The notes below the pieces were generated by a model. That model saw only the letters and a list, made by a program, of their open reading frames with translations, was not told the DNA's origin and did not search any database. Below are positions 13,001 to 24,890 of a DNA stretch of 64,000 nt, in pieces. Position numbers and translations under genes: made by a program. This DNA is from Choanephora cucurbitarum (taxonomy: Eukaryota; Mucoromycota; Mucoromycetes; Mucorales; Choanephoraceae). The DNA is taken from the NCBI GenBank assembly GCA_025331435.1, contig JAIWNI010000049.1, forward strand, positions 1 through 64,000, in the 5' to 3' direction. Position 1 is the first letter of the stretch. Each line of letters opens with the position of its first letter.

Positions 13001-14307
13001 GAGAAAGGCTGTGTTACTTGTGTTGACTGTACGACACCAAATATGCAGCTCCCTTAAAGATAGAGTCACCGATCTTGTACATTAAATATTGAAATCATCT
13101 TGCATACTCAAATAAATTAAAAATATACTGGATCTAACATTATTACTTGCTTATCCATTTAAGGCAAAAGATGAATTATTTGTTGATTTTATTTTCTAGA
13201 AAACATGTAGCATTCTCATTTGGAGAAGAACTTGGTTATAGCCTATTTTGAATAGAAAGTCACAAGTCATTGTTTAGAATGACCTGATTTTGCTTATGGA
13301 TATATAAGAGTTCTTTATGTGTGCCATGCTGAGAGTGTTATTTCAGGCTGTAAAGCCTACTTTTATTTTCAGATAGCCTCCTCTATTGGTAGAGGGTACT
13401 TGCTTGAAGTTAGTCTTTTCTTTTTGCTTTTGTTTCCAAAAGCTCTCAAATAATGGCTATATTTCTGTAACGGCATGCAGAAGATGATATTTTGAACCAA
13501 ACAACTGCAAGCTCACTATCAGACAAATTGACCATGTTTAATGATCATATTGCCATGAACGCTATAGAAATGACCTTTTTTTTTCGAGAAGTAGTGCTTT
13601 AATAAGCAGTTGTAGGAACTGATTTTTGAATTGACAATTTTGGTTCAAAGAAGCAACTTCACTTCTCAAGTTCCTTTCTTGAATACAGTTTCGGTGTTTC
13701 TAAAAGTCGACAGTTAAATGTAAACCAATAATATCACAGTCCTCAACTGGCTTTGCAACACATGCTGATCTTAATGGACCAGGCTTTTTTTTTTCTATTT
13801 TGTTTCAAATCAGATTGTACCTTATTTGAAATTTCGTCGCATTGCCTAAGCCTCTTTAGAGTCTAGCGCTTAGTTAGAATCAAGCGTTGGATCAATTCAT
13901 TGCGAAAGTTTCTTTTTGGTGGATATGTGGTAAGGAGTCTTTAGGGCCTACTATTGTCTAAAGACAACTTCACCCGATATTGAAATCCAGCACGCAAATG
14001 AAAAAACGAGAGTGTTCCGATTCAGTTTAGGATAACCAATAGAATAAAAATGGTTTCACCAAATTGACATTAGAAAAAGAAAATTCCTTCGGCTAAACTT
14101 TGCAGGGAAATGACGAAAATGAGGAGATCCATTCAAATGATAGAAAGGTGTAACTGTACCACTTTTTTTTTTCAAATAAATCACCTTATTCCCAAAATAG
14201 GATAACAAACAAATCATGACATTGAATAGAAAACGTATAAATAAAAAGCCAATTTTCTCGCTTCTTTTGTCTTTTTTTTTTTTCATTCATTCTTACATTT
14301 AATTACT
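13001..14307. other. Gene-free interval, exchanger to protoglobin
   Basis: About 1.3 kb without a supportable gene. The 5' part is the exchanger 3' flank (AATAAATTAAAAATA near 13110). The rest is AT-rich, with no long frame on the plus strand. A 76-codon open stretch at 14056-14286 (-) is low-complexity and has no family resemblance. The last 100 bp hold a T-rich tract before the protoglobin start and probably contain its promoter. Confidence 0.5.
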
Positions 14308-15080
14308 ATGCAACACATCGATTCTGATAAACTTTATACTGACGGTCAATACCGTTTTGAATTCGTGGCCAAGTTTGTTGATTTTGGTAAGTTCATTTGG
14401 TGAGAGAGAATAGAAAAAGCAGTGACTGAACCTTCTATTCTGAAGGCGCTGAGGATATCCAAGCTATTCAAGCAGTAGCCGATCAAATCCGTCCCTTGGT
14501 CCCTGTCGTTGTTGATGCTGTCTACCAAAAGCTCTTTGAGTTCGATGTCACCAAGAAACACTTTGTCCCTAAAAACGAAGGCTTCGAAGGCGAAGCACCT
14601 GTCTCACTTGAAGACCTTACCTTGGATCATCCTCAAATCAAGTTCCGTAAGGACTTCTTAAGCAAGTATCTCTACAAGATCCTTTCTGGTCCTCATGATG
14701 AGCGCTTCCTCCGTTATCTCGATTGGGTTGCCAAGATCCACACAGACACTCCCTCCAAGAAGTCAAAGATCAATGTGGATTACATCCATATCAATGCCTT
14801 GATGGGTTTCGTTGAATCTACTTTAGCTGGTGGATTGTTGTCTCTTGGCTTAGATCGTGATGTTGAACTCAAGGCACTTTTGGCTTTCAACAAGGTCCTT
14901 TGGATTCAAAACGATTACTTTGCCAAGTACTATTGTAATCCTGCTACCATTCATGATGCCAAGGTAACTTCTGGAACCAGTCTTGCTTCTAACTTGACCT
15001 CTCCATCCAGTTTGTTGTCTTTGGCTATGGGTGTTGTTGTTGGTGCTTTGGGTGTCTATTATCAATACCGTCGTGCTTAA
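14308..15080 (+). CDS. Protoglobin-domain heme protein with C-terminal membrane anchor
   Basis: Two exons (14308-14386, 14446-15080) give 237 aa. Residues about 1-195 match the fungal protoglobin/globin-sensor family: YRFEFVAKFVDF at the start, then PVVVDAVYQKLFEFDVTK, KFRKDFLSKYLYKIL, the YIHINALMGFVE helix with the probable heme-ligating His, and NKVLWIQNDYFAKYY at the end of the globin fold. After a Thr/Ser-rich linker the protein ends in one hydrophobic helix (SLLSLAMGVVVGALGVYYQY) followed by RRA. This is the layout of a tail-anchored protein facing the cytosol. It probably binds heme and senses or scavenges O2, NO or CO; the ligand is not known. It lies convergent with the P4-ATPase gene, 177 bp apart. 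Confidence 0.88.
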
Positions 15081-15257
15081 AGGCACTTTCTATTAGAACA
15101 CTTCATTTTCTGTGTATATACTCTCTTAATAAATTCCCTTTCTTTATAAACTTTTTTTTTGGGGTTCAAAAGGGTCAATATTGTCTTTTTAAATCTGCCA
15201 TACAGATAAATAAGAATGGATATATCATAAATTACTTTATTTCTAAAATTGGAATGT

Positions 15258-18200
15258 TTAACCAGAAGGCTTTTGAACTGTTGTGTCATAAGCTCGAATG
15301 ATCTTTGTTTGGTCTGTTTCATTTTGAGAGAAAGCATAACCGCGATTACGTTTGAGACGTTGAATACGTCGTACCTTATTGACGGCCTGTCTGAATCGAT
15401 CCATTCGAGGCCTATAGTCGGGTAAATTATGTTTCTGGATCTCTTGTACGAAATGATAAGGCATCGGCCAAATCACGCGTTGGGCGCTTATTTATGCATG
15501 TGTCAAATTTTAGTCATTCATGATTTTAAAGTTTAACTTACTATTTCCAAATAAAGTCTCTCAGATTACATATAAAAGGCACAATCAACAAAAACAGCCA
15601 AAAGTTAACATTGCCCCATAGCATGGGTACCATGTCATAATATTCGGGTAAAGCATCAATGGAGATAGCCGGCGGTATGTAGGACACAATGATCACATAC
15701 AGGAACCAGACGGCCATGGACGCAATCATGGCAATGGCTGTGTATTTGGTCCAATAACTAAAAAAAAAAAAAAGCAACCAATCAGATTAGACGGGTTGCG
15801 GGCTCGCTCGGTCTATGTATCCATTACGTGTTTAACTTACTCAATGATTAAAGCACCTTTCCATAAGATAGAGCCTAACACACCAGTAAAGACAGCTGCA
15901 CCTGCCCACCATTGTCCGCTTGTCATTCCATTCTTAAAGACACCTTCCGTCCTAAAAGCACCTACACCCAAGAAAAAGAGGACCTAGGTGTAACGTGAAC
16001 TAGCTGAGTCTCAAAAGTCTATTCTTGATTTTAGATTCTTACTAATGAATGATAAGTAGCATTGGCCATCCAGCCCCAAAACTTCTTTTGATTGAAAAAG
16101 ACATTGTTTTGACCCAGCATGTACATTTGTGGATATTTGTCCAGCATTCGAGAAGATACAATTTGATCAAAAATACCAATGGCAAGTGGTGGCAGAAAGG
16201 TAAAGATGACATTGAAACAAGACATTGTCCAAGATTCATACAGTGTGGAACCAGAAAATCCATTATAGAAAGCATACTTGTTTACAGAGTTAGTTATGTT
16301 CACACACACACACACACTATGTTAGACTTACCCAGAACTGTGTCAAGTAAAGTGCTACATTTTTGTAGAAATAATAGAAAATCATCTTACTCAGTCGTTG
16401 ATAGGCCCATGCACCATGAACAAGCAATAGTTTCTTTAGGAACCTGAATTGAGAGATAGCAAAATCTGCACTTCGAGCAGCCTGTAGACCTTCAACACCG
16501 CTGATACCAATACCTACATGAGCAGCCTGGATCATAGATACATCATTCGCACCATCTCCAATGGCCAACAGAATAGATGTATCGAACTTTTTGACACATT
16601 TGACCACCAAAGCCTTTTGAAGAGGGGATACACGACAACAGACAACAGCTTTACAGAGTACAGCAAGATCAAAAAAGACTTTTTCAATGTCTTTCTCAAG
16701 AGCAAAAGTCAATGCTTTACCATCAATAATCAATGCTAAAGGCTAAAAAAAAATAGAAAGGAGGGTCATGGATTAACGCCTGTCAATCTCTTATTTTCTG
16801 ACATGAATTTCTTACCTCTAACTCTTCTCCTCGTAGCTTGACTTCATTGATATCTCTCAACTTCTTTTCTAAAAAGCTCTTTGTTTCCCAATGATTATCT
16901 TCATTACAGACAATCAAACTCATATCCTCATTCAACAGACGACACGAATACCCAATATTGATAGCTGTTTCCTGTCGATCGCCCGTCAAGACCCAGACCT
17001 TAATACCGGCTTCCTGTAAAGTATGAATTGTATCAGGCACACCATCCTGAAGACGGTCCTCAATGGCTGTGGCACCCAACAAAAACAAATCCTTCTCAAT
17101 CAACTCAGCTGCCTTATCCAACTCTTCAGCACGATTGACTAATGTGGTCGAGGCTGCCTCTTGAATCTGTGACCATCGCTGATACTCTTCTTCAGGTATC
17201 TCACGCATGGCTATACACAAGGTACGAAGACCTTCTGAAGCACATTCTTCCAACTGGACCAACGTTGGCTCCACAAACGGGTTCTCTGCAGCCAAACGCT
17301 CTAGAATGACTGTATCAGCCCCTTTACAGTAGAGCTTGATACGGCCATCGGGACCTCGAATGATGGCTGACATACGTTTACGGGTTGAATTGAATTCACA
17401 GATATTGAGTACTTGAAATTCTTGATCCTGACCACGAATAGAACAGGTGATGGAGTTGGGTCTTCGCGTATGGAAACGGTAGCCGAGATTGGCAGCTCCC
17501 TTGACGAGGGCTCCCTCATCAGGTGAAGAGGCTTGATAGACAATATCGCCAGAACCCTCTTGTCTTTCAGGAATGACGGTATGACATACGGCCAACAAGG
17601 TCAGAAACTCATTAATGACATTGGCAGTGGAGTGTGTCTGAAGGTGTTCTTGAAGCAGTTGATCAAATGAGTATTGAAGGGTGGGGTCGTTGGAATCGCC
17701 TTGTGCCTTTTTATCAGGATCGACTTGGTCTACATAGAACAATCCACCAATCGAAGCCTGTCGAAACTGCATTTCGTTACAGGTCAATGTGCCTGTTTTA
17801 TCCGAAAAGATAAATTTGACTTGACCCAGTTCTTCAATCAGACTACTGCTTCGTGCTGTGGCAGGTGTGTCCGTCAGTTCATAGTAGATATCAAGATCGC
17901 ATTCAATCAGATAAGAAAGCACAAACTTGACCACTTCCATCGTCACCATCAGACTGATAGGAATAAACGAATTGAACAAGATCAGAAAGGTCAAGATATC
18001 ATACCCGAATTCCTGACCATAACTCAGACTTCTCAATGGCAAGTAAGTAGCAGAGGATCCCTTGTACATGGAAAACAAGACACCACCGATAGCACCTGCT
18101 AAACTCATACCCACCAAAATCCAAAAAAGATACATGATGTTGCGATTGGTGATACGAGTGACGTTGGATACCTTGGAAGGCTTTTTACTTGAATTCAACA

Positions 18201-19660
18201 TCAGTTTGGTTTCATGACCGGTGAAGATGGCGATACCATAGATCCAAGAGGTGTTTCTCAGCTGAGCACCTCGCAACAAGAGTTGAGTTGGGTCGATGGG
18301 GATATCGCGAGGATGACCTGCGTCTGTGAGTGAGAGAGTACCGTCATAGTTGTAGAGTCGATTGTTGGGCTGTTCCGATTGAATGACGCCCTGAAGTTGG
18401 CTCATGTCAGTGGGGTTCAGGATCTTGGCTGTCTGGGGTAAAGCCTGTTTGATCTTGAGGTTGACTTCACCATCCAGGTTACTTGTTTCGATGTAACACA
18501 GTCCTTCAGGTTCACTGCTGCTGATCAGCACTAAATCTGCAGGGAAATTCTCGCCACTTTCGATACGTAATACATCGCCTACTTTGATATCTTTCCATTG
18601 TTTTTCCACAAATTGAGTACCTTCAAGCACTTTACAGCTTTTTGAATTCAATTCTTTATCGGATCGATGTACACCCTAACAACCAAGTTAGAGTGATGAG
18701 ACGCTATGTGACAACATAGAGCATACTTACCCAATCCTCTACCATTTCCTTGATAGCTGTGATCAGCAAGACAATCACCAATGGCACTAATGTTGTCCAT
18801 CGAGAGGTAGGCGAGACATCAGGAATTTGCTAAGGTAGAGGTCAATAGAGATTCAAAACAAAACAAGCCATTCAATTACCTGAATACAAGACACAAATAA
18901 AAAGAAAAGATTGGCATACTTGGAAAACTCCTCATATAGAAATTTGGGTAAGAAACTGATGATGCTGTATTTTCCGGTCGTAATTCCGTTATGTAGAAAC
19001 TTTTGTTCTTCATTCAAGAGTTTATTGTTGATGTGGATGATACGAGCACCAGTTTCGGTAGGAATGCCTGAAGCCATGCCTGTGTTTCCTATCAGATGAT
19101 GATACGTGTCCTTCAAGACTTGGCGCCAAGGCCTGTGTGTCTTCTTTTTCTTTGTTGGTAATTGCATGTTAGCACGAGCATAAGGGGATGTAGATTCTCC
19201 TTCTGCCAGGATGATGCTGCGTTCATTGTAGGTATTTGAGTGATCTTCATGGTCTTCTAACTTTGGGTCATCCAATAATGCATCTAGATGTTTCTTTTTT
19301 TGTTTAAACCTAGTGATATGCATGATATACTCTTTTTTTACCTCGTTGCCTACTCTGTCTACGGTGTGCTAAAGTAGGATCTCTTAAGGGAGGTTGTGAA
19401 GAAGAGGGAAAAGGGAATGTTGTCTGAGCAGGAGAAGGTGGGCCTTGCTGAAGATCGATGAGGTCATTGCGTGCTATGGACGGAGAATATCCTTGTTGGT
19501 CAGTGAATGGATTCTCTTCTGTTGAATCCCTAAAGGGATTATTGTGATTGGATTGATGATGTGACACTTTGGAATATGAAAGAGAAAAGGGGGGGAATAT
19601 GATACAGCTATTTACAGACACAAATAAAGAAGAAAAGAAGAAAAGAAAATAAATAAACAA
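15258..19660 (-). CDS. DRS2: P4-ATPase phospholipid flippase, Drs2/ATP8A clade
   Basis: Exons on the minus strand, 5' to 3': about 19660-19342, 19283-18880, 18829-18731, 18675-16816, 16742-16332, 16276-16043, 15983-15841, 15757-15542, 15486-15258. About 1,290 aa. P-type hallmarks are [14 protein letters not shown] (phosphorylated Asp), KGADTVI, and [11 protein letters not shown] with [11 protein letters not shown] in the hinge. The PISL motif ([15 protein letters not shown]) and [10 protein letters not shown] place it in the Drs2/ATP8A group that flips PS and PE at the trans-Golgi. The C-terminal tail is basic. The actuator loop reads DGEV where the family has DGET. The N-terminal exon has two NPF motifs ([15 protein letters not shown]) but no in-frame ATG, so the true 5' end is unresolved. 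A minimal start would be the ATG at 19323. The 58-nt intron 19284-19341 is preferred because it keeps the frame. Confidence 0.92.
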
Positions 19661-20701
19661 AGAGGTTTTATGTCATGCTAAGGGAGAACAATAAGAAGCT
19701 TATGCCGACACCAACGAAATTAGCAAGTCACATTTCTTAACAATAAAAGTTTGGGTCAAGTATCATACTGTACAAAAAAAAGGGAGTGGCAACTGTTCTA
19801 TGGTCAGTGAAGTGATGATGGTTTCTTGAAGAAATAGTGAGAGTGTGTTGGAAGAACAAAGCCGTTAGAGCAAGGACAGACAGTTAGTCTCTTGAACTAG
19901 TATGATAGCGTTTTTGAACAAAAGGACATTTAACAGATGAACGGGTCTTTGATTTTCCGGATAGGTTACTTGATAGTATCTTTTACTTATAATACAATAC
20001 TTAAACTTGCGATGCGTATTATTTAAACCCAATTTTACAGAATTTTGAAAAAGTTTAGTGTCACGTCAAGTGTGTATGCGTCACATTTTTAAAAAGGAAA
20101 TGATGCCAAATTCTCTAGTAAGCGATTTTGCATGAGTAGATTTGTTGAAACAATAGAGAAATGTCTGTTAAATATAACTTTCAGCTCTAAAATATTCGCG
20201 GTCACCCAATCATTATCACGTCTTTTCTTTATAATTACCTCCTTTAAGATTTGATCCTTCAGATAGACCACATACTACAAGACGATTAGAAGCATACAAA
20301 AAAGTTGCACTATAGCCAGTCTTCAAGATTAAAATGAATGGGAGAGTAATTCATGCAATCTTATTTTCTTTCATTGTCCTTATTTAAACTCATCTCAAAA
20401 ACCTACAACTGTTAAGATGGCCATTGAACTAACAATAGTGTATACAGAAGTTTCTATCACAAAATAGACCATTGTATCTCAATACACTGATTTCAGTATG
20501 AACAAAAAAGAGAAGCTCAATTCTGAAGGTAGATAAAAGAGAATCAACTCGACCAACAGTAATACTTTTTCATGATAAAGTACCTCTTTAGTCTATATCT
20601 TGAAAGGACATAAAAAAGACTAAAGCGTATGAAAAAGAAAAGAAAACTTACTTGCTTGATCATTTGGGATTTATTTGCTCTATGCCGGACCAGACTTTGA
20701 A
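19661..20701. other. Gene-free interval between P4-ATPase 5' end and SDR 3' end
   Basis: About 1 kb, AT-rich, with no supportable coding sequence. A 60-codon open frame at 20089-20271 (-) has no resemblance to anything I know. The missing first exon and promoter of the P4-ATPase should lie in the lower-numbered part of this interval. Confidence 0.5.
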
Positions 20702-21496
20702 TTAGAGAACAAGACCACCATCTAATGTCAAGATTTGACCATGGAAATAATTAGACTGTGCAATAAACACAGCAGCCAGAGAGACATCTTCTACATGACC
20801 AAACCGCCTTAATGAAATGGCATCCAATATCTTTTGTTTCTTTTCTTCCGAGATATCATTTGTCATGTCTGTCTCAATAAAGCCAGGTGCAATGGCATTC
20901 ACTCGAATACGATAGGGTCCTAATTCTTTGGCGAGTGATTTGGTGAACCCAATGATGCCTGCCTTAGAGGCACTGTAGGCTGATTGACCCACATTCCCAT
21001 GCATGCCAATGACACTGGCCACATTGATGATGCAGCCACCCTGTCTCTTTCTCAGCATCATCTTGGCTACCTGCTGACTTACTCTGATGGTGCCTAACAG
21101 GTTGGTATCGATCGTGTCTAACAGATCGCGTTCTTTCATCTGAATCAATAGACCATCTCTGGATATACCCGCTGCATTCACTAAACAATCAATCTGCTGA
21201 CCTTTCAGCACTGTCTAAAGCCATCTTGTCTGATTAGTGAGCTTATTTTCTTGTTTGTAAGGCATGATTACCTTAAAGACATGATCAACTTGATCTTTAT
21301 TGGATACATCCATCACAATACTTTGATGATCTTGATTATACTGTTGACAAAAGTCTTGTTGTAGTTGAGCAAGACGATCAGCATCACGACCAACCAAGAT
21401 GGTTTTGGCACCCTGATCAGCAAAACTCTTTGCGATCTGTAAACCAATGCCGCGTGTGGCTCCTGTGATCAATGCTGTCTTTTGTGCTAAACTCAT
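20702..21496 (-). CDS. SDR reductase, 3-oxoacyl-ACP reductase (FabG/CBR4/Oar1)-like
   Basis: Two exons (21496-21272, 21214-20702) give 245 aa, the usual classical SDR length. The nucleotide-binding motif TGATRGIG lies at about residue 12. NAAGIS, the catalytic Ser region (INVASVIG) and the YSASKAG motif (Tyr and Lys of the active site) follow. The end reads APGFIETDM and LTLDGGLVL, as in FabG-type beta-ketoacyl-ACP reductases. In eukaryotes such enzymes serve mitochondrial type II fatty-acid synthesis (yeast Oar1, human CBR4). No clear mitochondrial presequence is visible, so the compartment is open. Its ATG is only 46 bp from the ATG of the divergent snurportin gene. Confidence 0.88.
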
Positions 21497-21542
21497 AATT
21501 AGAAAAAAAGAAAAATGGCATAAAAAAAACTCTTCTTTCTCA
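21497..21542. promoter_or_regulatory. 46 bp bidirectional intergenic promoter
   Basis: Only 46 bp separate the start codons of the SDR gene (-) and the snurportin gene (+). The segment is A-rich on the plus strand and has no clear TATA box. Both transcripts probably start within, or overlap through, this interval, so co-regulation or antisense overlap of the leaders is likely. This is inferred from spacing. Confidence 0.6.
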
Positions 21543-22715
21543 ATGTCCAATCCAACTGAATTCGTGTTTCAAGCTCCTAAAGGGAAACAAGACCAAGATG
21601 CACTCTTGTCTACCTTAAGTTTTCAGTTCAGTCAGGTCTCTACTGAACAAGAAGAACATACACGTCTTGCCCGTTTTCAACAAACACATTCACCTCAGGC
21701 ACGACTCTCAAGTGCAACCACACAACAAGCAAGACGATTGAGAGCATTGGAATTACAAAAAAGAGTAAAAAAAGAAAACAAAAGCAAATGGATGAGAGAG
21801 AGAACATTTTAAAAAGAAAAAATAGCCTTTAGTTTATGTGAATTAACTTGTATTTTTATTGTTAGCAACGACAACTATCTATAGATCAAGCAAGGCAACT
21901 GGCTTTAGGTGAAGACAGTGAAGAGGAAGAGAAAGCAGTAACAGAAGAACCAACCAATCAAAAACGATCTAGAGACGATGAAGATGAAGAAATGCAAGAA
22001 GTCACTAAACTCTATCGAAAGAATGAACGTAAACACACCAAAAAGAAAAAGAACAACATTTACGCGTAAGAGAGATTCCCAAAGACTTTATTTCATGATC
22101 TCACTCTCTAGATATAGAAATCAAATCATGTATGCTGAATACTTTGATGCTATTCCTGAAGATCTCTATCAACAATGGATACTGATGATCTGTCCTCAAG
22201 GCAAACGGTGTCTAGTGACTTCGGGTGGTGGTCGAACAATGGCACGTACGCGAGGTGGCAAATTACTGATGAGACCATTTGAATCGATCTTGCCTAATGG
22301 CTCTAGACACTATCGTCAATCAGATGTCTGTGTACTTGACTGTGTCTATGATGCTGTTCATTGGACATTCTATATCTTGGATGTCATGTGTTGGCGAGGC
22401 TATGCTATCTATGACTGTGATACACACTTTAGACACTTTTGGCTTCAGACGCGTCTCAATGATCTCAATGAATTTGACCCACCCAATGGAGACAACAAGT
22501 TCTTTCGGTTCAAGACAGTACAGCCTGTGCCTATGGATCAGTTGAATCAGGTGATAGAGGATCCTGAGGGATATCTGAGAACACATCAGTCTGTTTCTTA
22601 TCCTATTGATGGACTCTTGTTCTATCATCAGCAAGTGCATTATCAAGGAGGCAGTACACCATTAGTAGGATGGGTGCCTAGGGACAGTGTAGGTACATTT
22701 TTAAAGGATCAATAA
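21543..22715 (+). CDS. SNUPN: Snurportin-1-like m3G-cap nuclear import adaptor
   Basis: Three exons (21543-21764, 21866-22065, 22112-22715) give 341 aa. The N-terminal third is an importin-beta-binding type region: basic and helical (QQARRLRALELQKR), then acidic (EDSEEEEKA). The C-terminal two thirds is the cap-binding domain: YRNQIMYAEYFDAIP, WILMICPQGKRCLVTSGGG, LDCVYDAVHWTFYILDVMCW and YDCDTHFRHFWLQTRL, which line up with vertebrate snurportin-1. The protein binds the trimethylguanosine cap of U snRNPs and brings them to importin-beta. The donor at 21765 is chosen because it restores the frame with the acidic segment. Clear snurportins are absent from many yeasts, so the gene supports a basal fungal host. 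Confidence 0.9.
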
Positions 22716-22767
22716 AATCTCTTTTTTTTTCTTTTTTTTTTCTTTTATTTTATCATCAGTGTAACAC

Positions 22768-23970
22768 ATGCCATCCATACCTCATTTGATTACACCTCCC
22801 TTGACTGATTTAGTGAATATGAAGGCAAGCTTAGAGTCACTGTTATACTTGTCCAGTGAATTTCAAAGAGATCTAACTACCATGAATCCTTTAAAAGACA
22901 CTCTCTGTAAGTTTAAAGTGTGTGTGTGTGTAATTCACTTGACTGACGAATAGACACAGTAAATCAACAGACACCTAAACAAGGTATACACAATCTTTAT
23001 TGTAAAGAGGAATTAAACCAATCTCTGTATAATGAATAGGTGATAGACAGATGTAATGTTCATGCTTTATCTACCTTTATCACTCTAATCTTTTCTTGAT
23101 TGACTAGGACATTTGAATCATTAAGCAAGAAGAGAGGCATACGAAAGAAAAGAGAAGGTCATGGTAAAGTAAGAAATGAAGTCTGAGATGCAAGCATAGA
23201 TAACATGCTATTCTAGTGATCAAACTAAGACGATTGAATGATATGCCCTCTTTGGCCATCACAGTGAGAGGGAGAAAGAATAGAGAGAGAACAGAGCCTG
23301 TGGTGCCTATTCAAGATGAGATTCCTATCCTGACTTTCTGGTCTACATTGGATCCCTACTTTCGTCCTTTGACAGAAGAGGATCGTGCCTATCTGATGCA
23401 GACAGAACAAGATCCTGCAGACTACAGTCTAACCTCTCTAGATAAACACAGCAATAGAGCTATCCATGGTGGTGGATTAACAGAGCGTGTGTTAAACAGT
23501 CTCCTACTGAATGATGACCCTATGGATTGGATTAAAGCCATAGACACAATTGAATTTGAAGAGAGACTAAAGCAAGAATTGGTCTATGTGGGTCTATTGG
23601 AAGAAGAGGAAGATGAGATCTCTGCAGAATTCAGGCTGACCTTGAATGAATTAAGAGAGCAGTATCAGATCAACAGGAATCGTAAACAGACTCTACTGTG
23701 CATAGTAGACAATCAACTTCAATATGAACAATATCAGCTTGTACTGAATACTTTGGATGTTCAAGTAGAACAAGCATATCTAAGAGAATGGGTAAGACTG
23801 TCATGTTAGTCTCATCCTAGTCACTAACCTATACAAAAAAGAATGCCTCATCCAAAGGTCTATCCAACAAGACACTAGATGCCATGAACAAAAGAAAGGC
23901 ATGGATAGATGGTCTTGAGAATATCTTCAAAGACAAGAATTCAGTAATGCCTCATCAGTCGATTTATTAA
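22768..23970 (+). CDS. NGG1: SAGA/ADA complex subunit Ada3 (Ngg1)
   Basis: Five exons (22768-22906, 22954-23026, 23108-23163, 23217-23791, 23842-23970) join in frame to 323 aa. The Ada3 domain covers the second half: PILTFWSTLDPYFRPLTEED, LTERVLNSLLLNDDP, the acidic LLEEEEDEISAEFRLT, RNRKQTLLCIVDNQLQYEQY, and the terminal LDVQVEQAYLREW. In the family this region anchors Gcn5-Ada2 and stimulates nucleosome acetylation. The protein is shorter than yeast Ngg1, mainly through a short N-terminus (LPSIPHLITPPLTDL-like region followed by a coiled segment). It starts 52 bp after the snurportin stop, in the same direction. The donor at 23027 was chosen because it is the only one giving an open exon 3. 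Confidence 0.85.
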
Positions 23971-24146
23971 GAAATAAAGATGCTCTAAATGGAAACTATT
24001 TTCATGTGCTTATTTGTATTTAAACTCAAATTCTTGGTCATGATGATGTCCTTTTTTTTTTATTTTAAAAAAGTTTATTTTTCTTTTTTTTTCACTTTTT
24101 TCTTTTCTTCTTTCTACATTTTTATACTATTTTATAGATTATTATC

Positions 24147-24853
24147 ATGACTAACAAGTGGACTATGAATGTAAGTATTGACAAAAAAGAGAAAAACGCC
24201 ATTTTTATTGATTGATTTATTTCCATTAGATTCCTGAAACACCTTCCCCTAACTATGTTATTGTTAAAAACATTGCCCTTGATTCAACTGAACAAACAGG
24301 TAAAGTTAAGCTACAAGTACTCAGATGAGCATCAGAATAACATAGACAACAGTCAAGGAATTCTTTCTGTTCTGTGGTAAAATCAAGGAATTTGAATTGA
24401 AAGTGTAACTATCAACCTAGAAAAGAAAGCGTGTTACAGCCTGCTGACTATTTATTGATAGTGATGAAGATGATGAAAAGCATCAGGTAGCCTTGATTCA
24501 TTTTGAAAGAGAAAGTGCTGCCAAGACTGCTGCTCTTTTAAGCAACGGTAAGAATGATATCATCTGTACCTTATATGGTACTGACGCTTTTAACTATAGC
24601 TTTGATTGGTGATTCTCATATTGTGGCTGCTCCTTACTTTGATGTTCCCTCTATTGAAGGTGATCGTGCAGTAGATGGATCAGAAAACCCTGAATCTCAA
24701 GAGACAAAGCCCAAGTCGCGTATTGCTGCTGAAATCTTGGCAAATGGTTATATGCTTCAAGATCATGTGGTTGCCAAGGGACTTGAGTATGATAACAAGT
24801 ACAATGTCTCTAGTCGATTGACTGGTTTCTTGAGTACATTGCAATCCAATGGT

Positions 24854-24890
<37 letters not shown>

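Noticed and set aside
13370..13420. Possible tRNA-like stretch (CTCTATTGGTAGAGGG)
   Set aside because: It looks like a short stem-loop, but no T-arm GTTCRANNC and no acceptor pairing were found.
16049..16447. 132-codon plus-strand frame antisense to the P4-ATPase
   Set aside because: It is a shadow of conserved P4-ATPase exons and has no features of its own.
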